Positions 34,102-42,641 of a DNA stretch of 61,348 nucleotides are shown here, one piece after another; position 1 is the first letter of the stretch, and the number at the start of each line of letters is the position of its first letter. A program made the position numbers and the translations under genes. Location of the stretch: positions 1 through 61,348 of the forward strand of contig NZ_JABMKZ010000045.1 in assembly GCF_013204855.1 (NCBI RefSeq), written 5' to 3'. This DNA is from Paenibacillus alba (lineage in GTDB: Bacteria; Bacillota; Bacilli; Paenibacillales; NBRC-103111). Under the pieces are notes generated by a model. That model had not been told where the DNA came from. It did not search any database and worked only from the letters and a program-made list of their open reading frames with translations.

Positions 34102-34710
34102 ATGACTATTTCGAAGCGTAATGCTTTAGACATGTGGAATGAGCAATTTAGTCAATTTAAGGAAAAAGGGATTCAATATTTTGAACCGAATTCATGGTTG
34201 AAAAGCTACCTTCCTATCCTACATGATAGAGGGTTCAACCAAGTCCTTGAAATTGGATGTGGTAGTGGAAATGATACTAGATTTTTGGTGGGCAACGGAT
34301 TCAAAGTGACTGCAACTGACTTTTCAGAGGTTGCCTTGTCAATTGTCGAATCTAACATTCCTACCGTTCAAATATTGCATCATGATACGCAAAACAAGTT
34401 TCCTTTTGAGGATGGTGGGTTTGAGTTTATTGTAGCTAGTTTGTCACTACACTATTTTGATGTTAACTTGTTCAAACAGATTTTGGGTGAAGTTAGAAGA
34501 ATGCTAAGCGATAAAGGACTATTCCTAATACGATTAAATTCTGTTAACGATGAAGATGCGCAAAAAGTGCATGTGATTGACAGATACTTTTATAGTATTG
34601 ATTCGTGTAGAGAACTATTTGAGGGATGGAAAGAGATTGAACTAGGCGAACATGCCATAGATTACTATGGTAAGGAAAAGATCGTAATTGAAGGTTGTTT
34701 TGAAAGATAG
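34102..34710 (+). CDS. SAM-dependent methyltransferase (class I)
   Basis: A 202-residue Rossmann-fold methyltransferase. Motif I is VLEIGCGSGNDTRFL, the acidic residue after strand 2 is in TATDFSE, motif post-II is HHDTQNKFPF, and motif IV is FIVASLSLHYF. The C-terminal half (LFLIRLNSVND, FYSIDSCRELFEGWKEIEL) fits small-molecule methyltransferases of the Methyltransf_11/25 type. AGGAGG precedes the ATG. Codon use is visibly more AT-rich than neighbouring genes (e.g. TTT/AAT/GTA choices), suggesting recent gain. Substrate unknown. Confidence 0.82.
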   Translation: MTISKRNALDMWNEQFSQFKEKGIQYFEPNSWLKSYLPILHDRGFNQVLEIGCGSGNDTRFLVGNGFKVTATDFSEVALSIVESNIPTVQILHHDTQNKFPFEDGGFEFIVASLSLHYFDVNLFKQILGEVRRMLSDKGLFLIRLNSVNDEDAQKVHVIDRYFYSIDSCRELFEGWKEIELGEHAIDYYGKEKIVIEGCFER

Positions 34711-34767
34711 GATTAGCTCCAGTTTTGCACAAGCTGTCAGATTGGCTTACGTCGTACATTTCGGCAT

Positions 34768-34904
34768 ATTTCCTGCAAATATGCATCTTTTTCGACTTGG
34801 GAATGAGTGAAATCGTGAAAAGCCTGCGATTATGCATCCTTTTGAGAGCTTTTCACGATTTCAGGGTAGAAAAGCTTAGAAAGCCTGCATAATCGCAGGC
34901 TTTC
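34768..34904 (+). repeat. Three-box dispersed repeat element, copy B
   Basis: Boxes: CCTGCAAATATGCATC (34772-34787), CCTGCGATTATGCATCC (34823-34839) and CCTGCATAATCGCAGG (34884-34899), spaced 51 and 61 nt. The 14 nt at 34823-34836 are exactly the reverse complement of 34886-34899. Box 2 is enclosed by perfect 14-bp arms GAAATCGTGAAAAG (34809-34822) and CTTTTCACGATTTC (34849-34862). Boxes 1 and 2 are each followed by a T-rich run. It lies between converging genes and could also act as a terminator. Confidence 0.85.
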
Positions 34905-34943
34905 TCTGTTTTCACACGATTTGAGCGAAAATCCCATTTATCT

Positions 34944-36044
34944 TCATTTGGCTTCCTTCAGAGGCGCGTTATGAATAACGGTTTTATTTTTGCCTGTTTT
35001 CTTAGCGGTGTACAAGGACTGATCGGCGCCGGCGAAAAGAGATTCCTTGGATATCCCTGGCCGATACTCGCTGAGCCCGATGGAAATGGTGACAGATTGG
35101 CCATGTAGTTCCTCATATTTCATCTGGGAAATTTGCCAGCGGATACGTTCCAGCAGCTCGAATACTTCATCCGTGTCTTTCTCCGTGAAGATGATAGCGA
35201 ACTCTTCTCCGCCATATCGGGCAACGAAATCATTGAGACCAACGCGGTTTTTTAACGTACTGCTGACACTCTTCAAGACGGCGTCTCCGGCTCGATGACC
35301 ATACGTATCGTTGACTTTTTTGAAATTATCGATGTCGAGTACGGCAATATGGATACAGAACTGACCGGCTTCATTTTGCTGGATAAGCTCGTCTAAATAC
35401 TCGTGGAAGGTGATGTGATTGTAAAGATCAGTTAAGGCATCCGTCTTGGACAGCTTGTCCATAATGATATTTTTGATCATTAGTTCTTGTTTAAGCTCTG
35501 TGGTGGCTTTGAGATTATCGAGAATTTCGGCGCCGCGCTTCATAATCCCTGAAGCTATGATGGAAACAACGATCAGGACGGGAATGACGGTAAGCAAATC
35601 GATGGCATGATAATCCGAGAATACGCTTAATTTGATCCAATAAAGAATTGAAATGGAAACGAGGGAAAGCGCTAAAGTATAAATGATTTTGGATAGTTGA
35701 AAGTAAAAAATAGAAACAAGGATGGGGAGAAATAGATAGAGTGGAGCAAGTTTCAAATCATGATTGCAGTAAATCAGGGTAAAAGCTAAAACAGCGCCTC
35801 CGCTGATGATGTAGTAGTCCAATAGCATTTTACTGTACATGTTAATGAATTCAAGTAGGAACATGATGAGGATCATGATGAGTAGAGGAATGATCAGCCG
35901 ATTAATGATGAAGGTTAAATCTTGTTGTTCCGAAATGGCATAAAGAAGTTGGAAAGGCAACTGTATCCATACAAGCAACCAGTAGGCATTAAGTAACTTC
36001 CGGTTCCAGTCCTGTTTATGTTGATTAGATGCGTCCATTTGCAT
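34944..36044 (-). CDS. Membrane-bound diguanylate cyclase (GGDEF)
   Basis: A 366-residue protein with about six to seven membrane helices in the first ~190 residues, a short coiled linker (KATTELKQELMIKNIIMDKL) and a C-terminal GGDEF domain. The catalytic motif is RYGGEEFAII; other conserved parts are TDALTDLYNH, LDIDNFKKVNDTYGH and SIGLSEYRPG. No EAL domain is present. It should make c-di-GMP. The RxxD inhibitory site is not obvious. The start is the ATG at 36044 because GGAG lies 9 nt upstream; the frame to 36059 would begin inside the ribosome site. Confidence 0.9.
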   Translation of the reverse strand: MQMDASNQHKQDWNRKLLNAYWLLVWIQLPFQLLYAISEQQDLTFIINRLIIPLLIMILIMFLLEFINMYSKMLLDYYIISGGAVLAFTLIYCNHDLKLAPLYLFLPILVSIFYFQLSKIIYTLALSLVSISILYWIKLSVFSDYHAIDLLTVIPVLIVVSIIASGIMKRGAEILDNLKATTELKQELMIKNIIMDKLSKTDALTDLYNHITFHEYLDELIQQNEAGQFCIHIAVLDIDNFKKVNDTYGHRAGDAVLKSVSSTLKNRVGLNDFVARYGGEEFAIIFTEKDTDEVFELLERIRWQISQMKYEELHGQSVTISIGLSEYRPGISKESLFAGADQSLYTAKKTGKNKTVIHNAPLKEAK

Positions 36045-36223
36045 AGGTACCCACTCCAAAATATGCTACTTAAGCACTATTAACCGTATCATAACATGAA
36101 TATCTGCGTGATTGGAATAACTTTACCTAAAGATTTGACAAAAATTACTGAAAAGAAATGGCAAATTGTTCGTTGTATATCTGCTTCTTATCGACCATAT
36201 ACTCTTAAGAGGAGGATGTAGTG

Positions 36224-37186
36224 ATGGAAAGGAGTGAGGTCATGGAACTGTTTGCAATCATTGTGATGAAAGCGGAAGAACCATATGTACGTTCGCTAAG
36301 CGCTCAAATTGAAAGTGAGCTCAAGCTTTTACATATCGTTGAATGTGGGTTGTCTGTTCACTATGAAGTATTCGAGACGCACGCTTCCCTGCATATTGAA
36401 GCCTTAATAGATGAAAAGGATGTTGCTGCAATTCGCAAGGAAGTGAGTCCCTGTCTGGCAGATGCTTTGGCTGAGCATATTATGGTGGACAAAGAGTCCA
36501 CAATCCTGCGGAATCTAATAATGAAAGAATTTAAATACGAAGGCAAAGAAGATGTTGAGGCTATTGAAAGCTATTGTAAGCAATCTTTGCACACGGAGAC
36601 TGTGATAGAGGAAGCTTCTTTGCTAAATAGCGGTATTAGCGGACGGCTGCGGCGCAAGCAAGTTTTGTCGGATCAGCTTTTGCTTGCTTTGGAGGAAACC
36701 TCGCGATTAAGTTTGGATGGTTTTCTCAAGTTCCGATTGCAGGACTATACGGATGAGCTTAGAGAAATAGCGGAATATGCCATAGATGAGTTCATGATGG
36801 ATCGGCAATATCAAGAATTTATTTCCCTTTTGCAATATTTTGTCTACATTCAGGAAGCCAAGATTCCTGTGGCTCATTTGATTCATAAGGGCGGTCATGA
36901 GTTTATTATTTTGAATGATCGGCTTGAGCTCATAGATGCGAACGAATTTGATGCTTCGTTTAAGCTTGAGGTGCTGGAGAAGGATATCAACTTCGAAGAT
37001 ATGATCGTCAGTACGTTAATTACGGTGTCTCCCGCCAATATCTACATTCACACACGGGATCCGGAAATGACGATTATCAAAACAATTCGGCAAATCTTCG
37101 AGGATCGGACAACCGTATGCTCCTATTGTCGGACTTGCGACATCTATCTGGGCGAAGCGAAGCATCAGGATCAACTATCCCCTTGA
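36224..37186 (+). CDS. ytxC: YtxC-like sporulation-associated protein
   Basis: A 320-residue protein resembling the YtxC family, whose gene sits just upstream of thrS in Bacillus. Seen: DGFLKFRLQDYTDELREIAEYAIDEF followed by YQEFISLLQYFVYIQEAKIP (quoted in parts), and a C-terminal TVCSYCRTCDIY Cys cluster. The family is linked to sporulation but its biochemical role is unknown. GGAGG at 36211-36215 best fits the ATG at 36224. An in-frame ATG at 36242 (MELFAII) with GGAG before it is a real alternative. The thrS promoter overlaps its stop codon. Confidence 0.8.
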   Translation: MERSEVMELFAIIVMKAEEPYVRSLSAQIESELKLLHIVECGLSVHYEVFETHASLHIEALIDEKDVAAIRKEVSPCLADALAEHIMVDKESTILRNLIMKEFKYEGKEDVEAIESYCKQSLHTETVIEEASLLNSGISGRLRRKQVLSDQLLLALEETSRLSLDGFLKFRLQDYTDELREIAEYAIDEFMMDRQYQEFISLLQYFVYIQEAKIPVAHLIHKGGHEFIILNDRLELIDANEFDASFKLEVLEKDINFEDMIVSTLITVSPANIYIHTRDPEMTIIKTIRQIFEDRTTVCSYCRTCDIYLGEAKHQDQLSP

Positions 37187-37211
37187 CCTTGGGCAAAGAG
37201 CCAATTATAAT
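37183..37211 (+). promoter_or_regulatory. Promoter of the thrS T-box transcript
   Basis: TTGACC (37183-37188), a 17-bp spacer and a perfect TATAAT (37206-37211). The -35 overlaps the ytxC stop codon. Confidence 0.8.
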
Positions 37212-37501
37212 AATGAACGAAGGCGTTAAGATCAAAGACATGAACTTTCTGCAAGAACTGCTCAGAGAGAGGAGACTAGGCTGGAATCTCCTTCAGTGAA
37301 CCGGATCGTTTACCCCTTTGTAGCCGTATTGTGGAATTCAACCTAATCTGTAGGCTTGATAGTATATAATACCGGAATCATTCCCGTTACCGAATGCTGA
37401 TGAGGATTCGTCTTGCCTGAGCGGGTAAGCAGCGAGTCGAACTAGGGTGGAACCACGAGCTGAGCGCACTCGTCCCTTATGGGATGCAGTGTGCTTTTTT
37501 G
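37212..37501 (+). promoter_or_regulatory. thrS: T-box leader controlling thrS
   Basis: The antiterminator box AGGGTGGAACCACG is at 37444-37457. The terminator has arms AGCGCACT and AGTGTGCT with an inner GTCCC/GGGAT stem and ends in T6 (37462-37500). Stem I elements lie at about 37260-37310. It is expected to sense uncharged tRNA-Thr; I did not fix the ACN specifier with certainty. Confidence 0.93.
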
Positions 37502-37531
37502 CGTTCAAATGAATATCTAGGAGGAACGAAG

Positions 37532-39466
37532 ATGGTTGTACAAGTGAAATTACCAGATGGTGCTGTAAGAGAATATGCAGTGGGAACGACAATTGAACAA
37601 GTGGCAGAGTCCATTTCATCCGGACTGAAGAAGAATGCCGTAGGTGGAAAAGTGAACGGGAAATCGGTTGATCTCTCCTTCGCGCTGGAACAAGATGCAG
37701 ACGTAGAAATTTTGACGCTGGATAGCGAAGCTGGCTTAGAGATGTATCGTCACAGCACAGCACATCTAATGGCGCAGGCGATTAAACGCATTTATGGCGA
37801 AAAAGCGGTCAAATTAGGGATCGGACCTGTCATCGAAGACGGCTTCTACTATGATATTGATCTGGAAACTCCACTGAATCCGGAGGATTTGGTGAAAATT
37901 GAGAAGGAAATGGAGCGCATTTCCGGCGAAAATCTGGCGATCACTCGCCGTGTTGTTTCCCGTGAAGAAGCCCTTCGTATTTTCACTGAAATGGAAGATC
38001 CGTTTAAGCTGGAATTGATCCGCGATCTGCCCGAGGATGCTGTTCTGACGATCTATGATCAAGGGGAATTTTTTGATCTGTGCCGCGGACCGCATTTGCC
38101 TTCGACAGGCCGCATCAAAGCTTTCAAATTGCTGAGCGTTGCCGGAGCTTACTGGCGCGGAGATGCGAAAAACAAAATGCTGCAGCGTATTTACGGTACC
38201 GCATTTCCTAAAAAAGCGCAATTGGACGAGCATCTCCACCTCTTGGAAGAAGCCAAGAAACGTGACCACCGCAAATTGGGCCGAGAGCTCAAAATGTTTG
38301 CTTTTTCCCGTGAAGTAGGACAAGGTTTGCCGCTTTGGCTGCCAAACGGCGCTAAATTGCGTCGTACCATGGAACGTTACATTGTCGATTTAGAGGAGCG
38401 TCTTGGCTATCAGCACGTATACACACCTGTATTAGCCAACGTTGAATTATACAAAACTTCCGGGCACTGGGAGCATTACAGCGAGGATATGTTCCCCAAA
38501 ATGATCATGGACAATGAAGAACTTGTTCTTCGTCCGATGAATTGTCCGCATCATATGATGGTTTATAAAAGTGATATGCGCAGCTACCGCGATCTTCCGA
38601 TCCGGATTGCTGAGCTTGGCACGATGCACCGTTATGAGATGTCAGGCGCGTTAACCGGTCTTCACCGTGTTCGGGCGATGACGTTGAATGATGCTCATAT
38701 TTTCTGCCGTTTGGACCAAATCAAAGAAGAATTCTCGCGTGTTGTGAACTTGATTCGTCAAGTTTACGCTGATTTCGGGATTACCGACTACCGTTTCCGT
38801 CTGTCCTACCGCGATCCGAAGGACACAGAGAAATACTTCCAAGATGATCAAATGTGGGAGACTTCCCAACGCATGCTGCGTGAGGTTGTTGAAGAGCTTG
38901 GTCTTCCATTCTTCGAGGCTGAAGGGGAAGCGGCGTTCTACGGACCTAAGCTGGATGTTCAAATCAAAACAGCTCTGAAGAAAGAAGAAACGCTTTCGAC
39001 TGCGCAAATTGATTTCTTGCTGCCAGAACGTTTCCAACTGGAGTACACAGGTGAAGATGGTCAGAAGCATCGTCCTGTTGTTATTCACAGAGGGATTATC
39101 AGTACAATGGAACGTATGACAGCGTTCTTGCTTGAAAATTATGCAGGTGCATTGCCAACTTGGTTGATGCCGATTCAAGCGAAGGTGATTCCGGTCTCCC
39201 CGGCATTCGAAGAATATTCGAATCAAGTTACAGAGCGTTTGCTAGCTGCCGGTATCCGTGTAGAAGCAGACAATCGCAATGAGAAGCTGGGATACAAAAT
39301 CAGGGAAGCACAGCTGGAGAAAATTCCTTACATGCTTGTCGTCGGAGAAAATGAAGTGACGAATGAAAGCTTGTCGATCCGCAAACGCGGTCAAGGAGAT
39401 CTCGGTACGCATCCGATTGAGCAAGTCATTGGGATGATTAATGAGGAAATTAGTAAAAAACTATAA
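37532..39466 (+). CDS. thrS: Threonyl-tRNA synthetase
   Basis: A 644-residue class II synthetase. Domains in order: TGS (1-62, VKLPDGAVREYAVGT); the editing/SAD domain with the HxxxH metal site in YRHSTAHLMAQAIKR; the second editing motif DLCRGPHLPSTG; the catalytic core with PMNCPHHMMVYKS; and a C-terminal anticodon-binding domain (MPIQAKVIPVSPAF onward). The ATG at 37532 follows GGAGGAACGAAG; the open frame upstream crosses the T-box terminator and is not translated. The length is normal for the family. Confidence 0.97.
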   Translation: MVVQVKLPDGAVREYAVGTTIEQVAESISSGLKKNAVGGKVNGKSVDLSFALEQDADVEILTLDSEAGLEMYRHSTAHLMAQAIKRIYGEKAVKLGIGPVIEDGFYYDIDLETPLNPEDLVKIEKEMERISGENLAITRRVVSREEALRIFTEMEDPFKLELIRDLPEDAVLTIYDQGEFFDLCRGPHLPSTGRIKAFKLLSVAGAYWRGDAKNKMLQRIYGTAFPKKAQLDEHLHLLEEAKKRDHRKLGRELKMFAFSREVGQGLPLWLPNGAKLRRTMERYIVDLEERLGYQHVYTPVLANVELYKTSGHWEHYSEDMFPKMIMDNEELVLRPMNCPHHMMVYKSDMRSYRDLPIRIAELGTMHRYEMSGALTGLHRVRAMTLNDAHIFCRLDQIKEEFSRVVNLIRQVYADFGITDYRFRLSYRDPKDTEKYFQDDQMWETSQRMLREVVEELGLPFFEAEGEAAFYGPKLDVQIKTALKKEETLSTAQIDFLLPERFQLEYTGEDGQKHRPVVIHRGIISTMERMTAFLLENYAGALPTWLMPIQAKVIPVSPAFEEYSNQVTERLLAAGIRVEADNRNEKLGYKIREAQLEKIPYMLVVGENEVTNESLSIRKRGQGDLGTHPIEQVIGMINEEISKKL

Positions 39467-39480
39467 TAAGTAATATCTCA

Positions 39481-39511
39481 AGCAGAGAAGACTTTCTTCT
39501 CTGCTTTTTTT
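39481..39511 (+). terminator. Terminator of thrS
   Basis: AGCAGAGAA and TTCTCTGCT form a perfect 9-bp stem followed by T7. Confidence 0.9.
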
Positions 39512-39643
39512 GTTTTCAAATTTCGACATTTGGGTATGTATAAGGGAGCGTAGGGAGGACATCTTAAACAGTGAGTCTGCATATGGAGGTTTAAAGCTGG
39601 AATGAACTGGAGAACCTGCAATAGTAGGGGAGGTATTAAAACA

Positions 39644-40297
39644 ATGTTTAGGGAACTAATTACTCAACCTCGATGGTTGGGGGTATGGATGATCGTAAAT
39701 GTTCTCATTGCGCTGTTTGGACAAGCATCAAGCCATCAAGGTAGCTACACGACGGGGGAAACCGTCACGCATATACAAACACCGCAGCGGATGGAGCTTT
39801 CAGGAAATACGGAACCTGTTTCAATGCCGGTCGTGCAAGAACGCCAACAACAACAAATCAATTACCGCTATGTGCCGAAACTGGACTCCGATTTGTCCAA
39901 GCTCAGGGCGGTTGAGGTGACCGCAACAGGCTATTTCGCCGGCAAAGAGTCGACGGGAAAGAATCCGGATCATCCGGAATATGGGATTACTTATTCGGGT
40001 ATTAAGGTGAAAAGGGATGATAAAGCTTTGTCCACCATTGCCGCAGACACGAGTGTATTTCCGCTAGGTACCGTCTTGTTTATACCTGGGTATGGCTATG
40101 GGGTTGTCGCGGACACTGGAAGTGCGATTAAAGGAAAGAAGATTGATCTTTATTTCGACACCAAAGACCAAGTATACAAAGAGTGGGGCAAGAAGACGGT
40201 GAAGGTCTTCGTTGTCAAAGAGGGGCATGGCAAGGTGACAGAGCTCATCTGGAATCAATTGAAGGATGAGATTCTTGCACCGGCCAAAGCGCTATAA
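39644..40297 (+). CDS. 3D-domain protein (YuiC/MltA-like fold), membrane anchored
   Basis: A 217-residue protein with an N-terminal signal-anchor (WLGVWMIVNVLIALFG), a low-complexity linker with a QQQQ stretch, and a C-terminal 3D (double-psi beta-barrel) domain. The three conserved Asp are visible in TIAADTSVFPLGT, VVADTGSAIKG and KIDLYFD. The fold is shared with lytic transglycosylase MltA and Firmicute stationary-phase YuiC. A role in peptidoglycan cleavage during growth arrest or sporulation is likely. An earlier ATG at 39602 exists, but GGGGAGG precedes the ATG at 39644. Confidence 0.87.
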   Translation: MFRELITQPRWLGVWMIVNVLIALFGQASSHQGSYTTGETVTHIQTPQRMELSGNTEPVSMPVVQERQQQQINYRYVPKLDSDLSKLRAVEVTATGYFAGKESTGKNPDHPEYGITYSGIKVKRDDKALSTIAADTSVFPLGTVLFIPGYGYGVVADTGSAIKGKKIDLYFDTKDQVYKEWGKKTVKVFVVKEGHGKVTELIWNQLKDEILAPAKAL

Positions 40298-40373
40298 AGT
40301 TCAATTTCGCTAAACATTTCCATCATAAAATATCCTGTTTGGGAAACTCTATACATACAGGAGGTGATTGAAC

Positions 40374-40484
40374 ATGGCTAAGAACAAAAACAGCAAAAAA
40401 GCAGCTCAAGACGTAGAATTTGCCAGTGAAACATCGGTGCCAAACAAGCAGCAACAAACAAATACGCAAAACCAAAACAAATAA
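40374..40484 (+). CDS. Miniature gamma-type small acid-soluble spore protein
   Basis: A 36-residue protein rich in Asn, Lys and Gln, starting MAKNKNSKKAAQD. It holds EFASET, the GPR protease recognition sequence of gamma-type (SspE-like) spore proteins, and ends in a Gln/Asn tail. B. subtilis SspE has two EFASET repeats and is about 84 residues, so this is a one-repeat form. The ribosome site AGGAGGTGATT is near perfect, and a terminator follows. The likely role is an amino-acid reserve in the spore, degraded at germination. It is short enough to be missed by length cut-offs. Confidence 0.82.
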   Translation: MAKNKNSKKAAQDVEFASETSVPNKQQQTNTQNQNK

Positions 40485-40507
40485 GGTGTAAGCAAACATA
40501 GTAAAAA

Positions 40508-40536
40508 CAGAGATCGGGCTCGATCTCTGTTTTTAT
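40508..40536 (+). terminator. Terminator of the spore protein gene
   Basis: ACAGAGATCG and CGATCTCTGT pair perfectly over 10 bp with a short GGCT-type loop, then T5. Confidence 0.9.
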
Positions 40537-40611
40537 TTCTTTTCATCTCCTCCTATTTTCGATATAATGTAACAAAAACTAACATTAAGGTTCTTCGGGG
40601 AGGAGTGCCAG

Positions 40612-42144
40612 TTGCTTATGCAGGCAGAGTCGAAACAAAGAGCTTGGTTCTTTGGTTTAATCTTCATTGGTATTGTAGTCAGTGTAGGCGCTTTATTATC
40701 TGCATCATCTGCATCACGTTGGTTTACGGCTGCCGCTTTGGCTGTTTTTTTGTTTATAGGTATTTTAACATGGCTGAGTATCAAATCATCGAAATCGAGA
40801 AACCAAGGACAGGACCAACAAGAGCAGTTTCGGACTTTTATTCAAGAGTCTCAAGTCGTTGCAGATAGGTTGGCTGCTGCTGTGGAGGAAGTAAATCGGT
40901 CCATTGGACATTTGCTGCAGATAGCGGATTCTTCGATTCAAGGGGAAGAGGACTTGAAAATCCGCAGTGATCAAGCAGTTGGGCAGCTACAAGAAGCTTT
41001 TGCCGCGATTCAGCAAGTAGCCGCTGCGGCCGATGAAATTTTGAGTTCTTCCGTGCATATGCATAATGAGAGCGAACAAACCAAGGATACTGTTGTGGAT
41101 GTCTGTCGTTCCCTGAATGCAACGGATGAAGTGATGAATGATCTACATAGGAATAATGATACGATGCAGAGAAAAATTCTGGATCTGACCGGACATACCT
41201 CCAAAATTGAAGAAATCAATACATTTATTGCCGAAGTGGTTTCGCAAACCTCGCTGCTTGCTCTGAATGCTTCCATTGAAGCAGCACGCGCTGGGGAACA
41301 TGGCAGAGGCTTTTCTGTTGTAGCGCAGGAAATTAAGAAGCTTGCAACTCAAAGCCATGAAGCGGTTACGAAATCCTCCGAAATCCTTGCTTCCATCGAG
41401 AGTGGCGTTTCGCAAGTCGTAGCGGCTGTTGCCGAAGAGAAAGCATCGGTCTCTCACGGCATAGCCGAAATGAAAATTATGAAAGAAAAGATTGATACGA
41501 TCTTCTCATTAATTGTTCATGTGAACAATCTTGTCGCTAGTACGACGAGCTCGACGCAGCAGCAATCGTCCTTAGTTACTGGGACAAGATCCTCCCTTGG
41601 GCAAGTGGTTGATTTGATGAATGAGACGATGTTGAGTGTGGAGATTACCTTGGAGCAAATGAAAAAGCAGCGCCAAGAAGTATCCATGCTGCAGCGTATC
41701 AATCAGAATTTAGACCGCTCCTCTGCTGAATTGATTCAGGCGATCCAAACCGTCGGACTGAAAAGCAAAGAAGGGGTCCTCGATGTTAATATTCAAGAGA
41801 TCAAACAAATGTTGAGCGCTCTTGTGCTACAACCTGACATCACTTCATTGTTGGATAGCCAGCATGCTGCACATTTAGCTGCTATTTTGAAGAAAACAGA
41901 AGGCGTAGAAGCGATTTGGTCGAATCGCGCCGATGGCACGTTCATTTTTTCGATGCCTGAAGCGGGCTTGGTCAATGGCAAGGGGAGAGAATGGTGGAAG
42001 CGGGCGATGGGAGGAGAACTCTTCGTTTCGCAAGAATATGTGTCAGCTATTACCAAAAAACCATGCATTACGTTATCCAAAGCGATAATAGATGACATGG
42101 GTACCCCGATTGGCGTTGTAGGAATCGATTTAATTCTGAAATAA
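40612..42144 (+). CDS. Chemoreceptor-like protein with C-terminal Cache domain
   Basis: A 510-residue protein with two N-terminal membrane helices (about 12-32 and 37-57) forming a short hairpin. A methyl-accepting signalling coiled coil (about 75-370) follows, with the hairpin tip EVVSQTSLLALNASIEAARA and GRGFSVVAQEIKKLA. A C-terminal domain (about 390-510) has the PDC/Cache pattern WWKRAMGGELFVSQEY, ITLSKAIIDDMG and IGVVGIDLIL. With this topology the Cache domain should be cytoplasmic, the reverse of ordinary receptors. The start is TTG at 40612 with GGGGAGGAG upstream; an ATG at 40618 is possible. No che genes are nearby. Confidence 0.85.
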   Translation: MLMQAESKQRAWFFGLIFIGIVVSVGALLSASSASRWFTAAALAVFLFIGILTWLSIKSSKSRNQGQDQQEQFRTFIQESQVVADRLAAAVEEVNRSIGHLLQIADSSIQGEEDLKIRSDQAVGQLQEAFAAIQQVAAAADEILSSSVHMHNESEQTKDTVVDVCRSLNATDEVMNDLHRNNDTMQRKILDLTGHTSKIEEINTFIAEVVSQTSLLALNASIEAARAGEHGRGFSVVAQEIKKLATQSHEAVTKSSEILASIESGVSQVVAAVAEEKASVSHGIAEMKIMKEKIDTIFSLIVHVNNLVASTTSSTQQQSSLVTGTRSSLGQVVDLMNETMLSVEITLEQMKKQRQEVSMLQRINQNLDRSSAELIQAIQTVGLKSKEGVLDVNIQEIKQMLSALVLQPDITSLLDSQHAAHLAAILKKTEGVEAIWSNRADGTFIFSMPEAGLVNGKGREWWKRAMGGELFVSQEYVSAITKKPCITLSKAIIDDMGTPIGVVGIDLILK

Positions 42145-42222
42145 TGGTTCTCAAATCTGTTTTTTTAGTGTAAAATAAGATTACTGTTATGAATCTTGAC
42201 ACGGGGAGACAGGTGAGTGACG

Positions 42223-42600
42223 ATGCTGAATGCTTTGCGATTGGACGGAAATCCTCATAGAACACCTAGGAAGGCTGCAGAGGTATTTCCTTTCTTGGAA
42301 GCTTACATTACCCGCAAGGAGCAGCAAGTCTTAGAGATTGAACAGGTTGTTGAGCGCTATGAAGTGAAAAGAATGAAAGAAGAACGCGCCTATCAGACCA
42401 TGTCTTCTCTTCGCCGCATGTTCTCTGGCAAAAAGCCGGATCATCATCTTGCTGTCGAATATATTCATTATGTGAAGAAACCTATGGAGCAAGTGAGAAA
42501 GCTGCGTGCTGAAATTGCCCATGTCAGACAAATTATGAATGAATCCAAACCCGGCGATGTCGTTTCAATACCGGATGATATTGAAGAATTACTCTCCTAA
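42223..42600 (+). CDS. Hypothetical coiled-coil protein
   Basis: A 125-residue soluble protein, mostly helical with two charged coiled-coil stretches (ITRKEQQVLEIEQVVERYEV; VKKPMEQVRKLRAEIAHVRQ). I do not recognise the family. An in-frame GTG lies at 42217. I prefer the ATG at 42223, with AGGTGAG directly upstream, but the spacing is not decisive. A terminator follows, shared with the convergent amt gene. Confidence 0.65.
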   Translation: MLNALRLDGNPHRTPRKAAEVFPFLEAYITRKEQQVLEIEQVVERYEVKRMKEERAYQTMSSLRRMFSGKKPDHHLAVEYIHYVKKPMEQVRKLRAEIAHVRQIMNESKPGDVVSIPDDIEELLS

Positions 42601-42608
42601 TATAAGAT

Positions 42609-42637
42609 AAAACCCTTCCGAAGCGGAAGGGTTTTTC
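42609..42637. terminator. Bidirectional terminator between the coiled-coil gene and amt
   Basis: AAAACCCTTCC and GGAAGGGTTTTT form a perfect stem with a GAAGC loop. A-rich on the left and T-rich on the right, it serves both converging genes. Confidence 0.9.
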
Positions 42638-42641
42638 GTTG

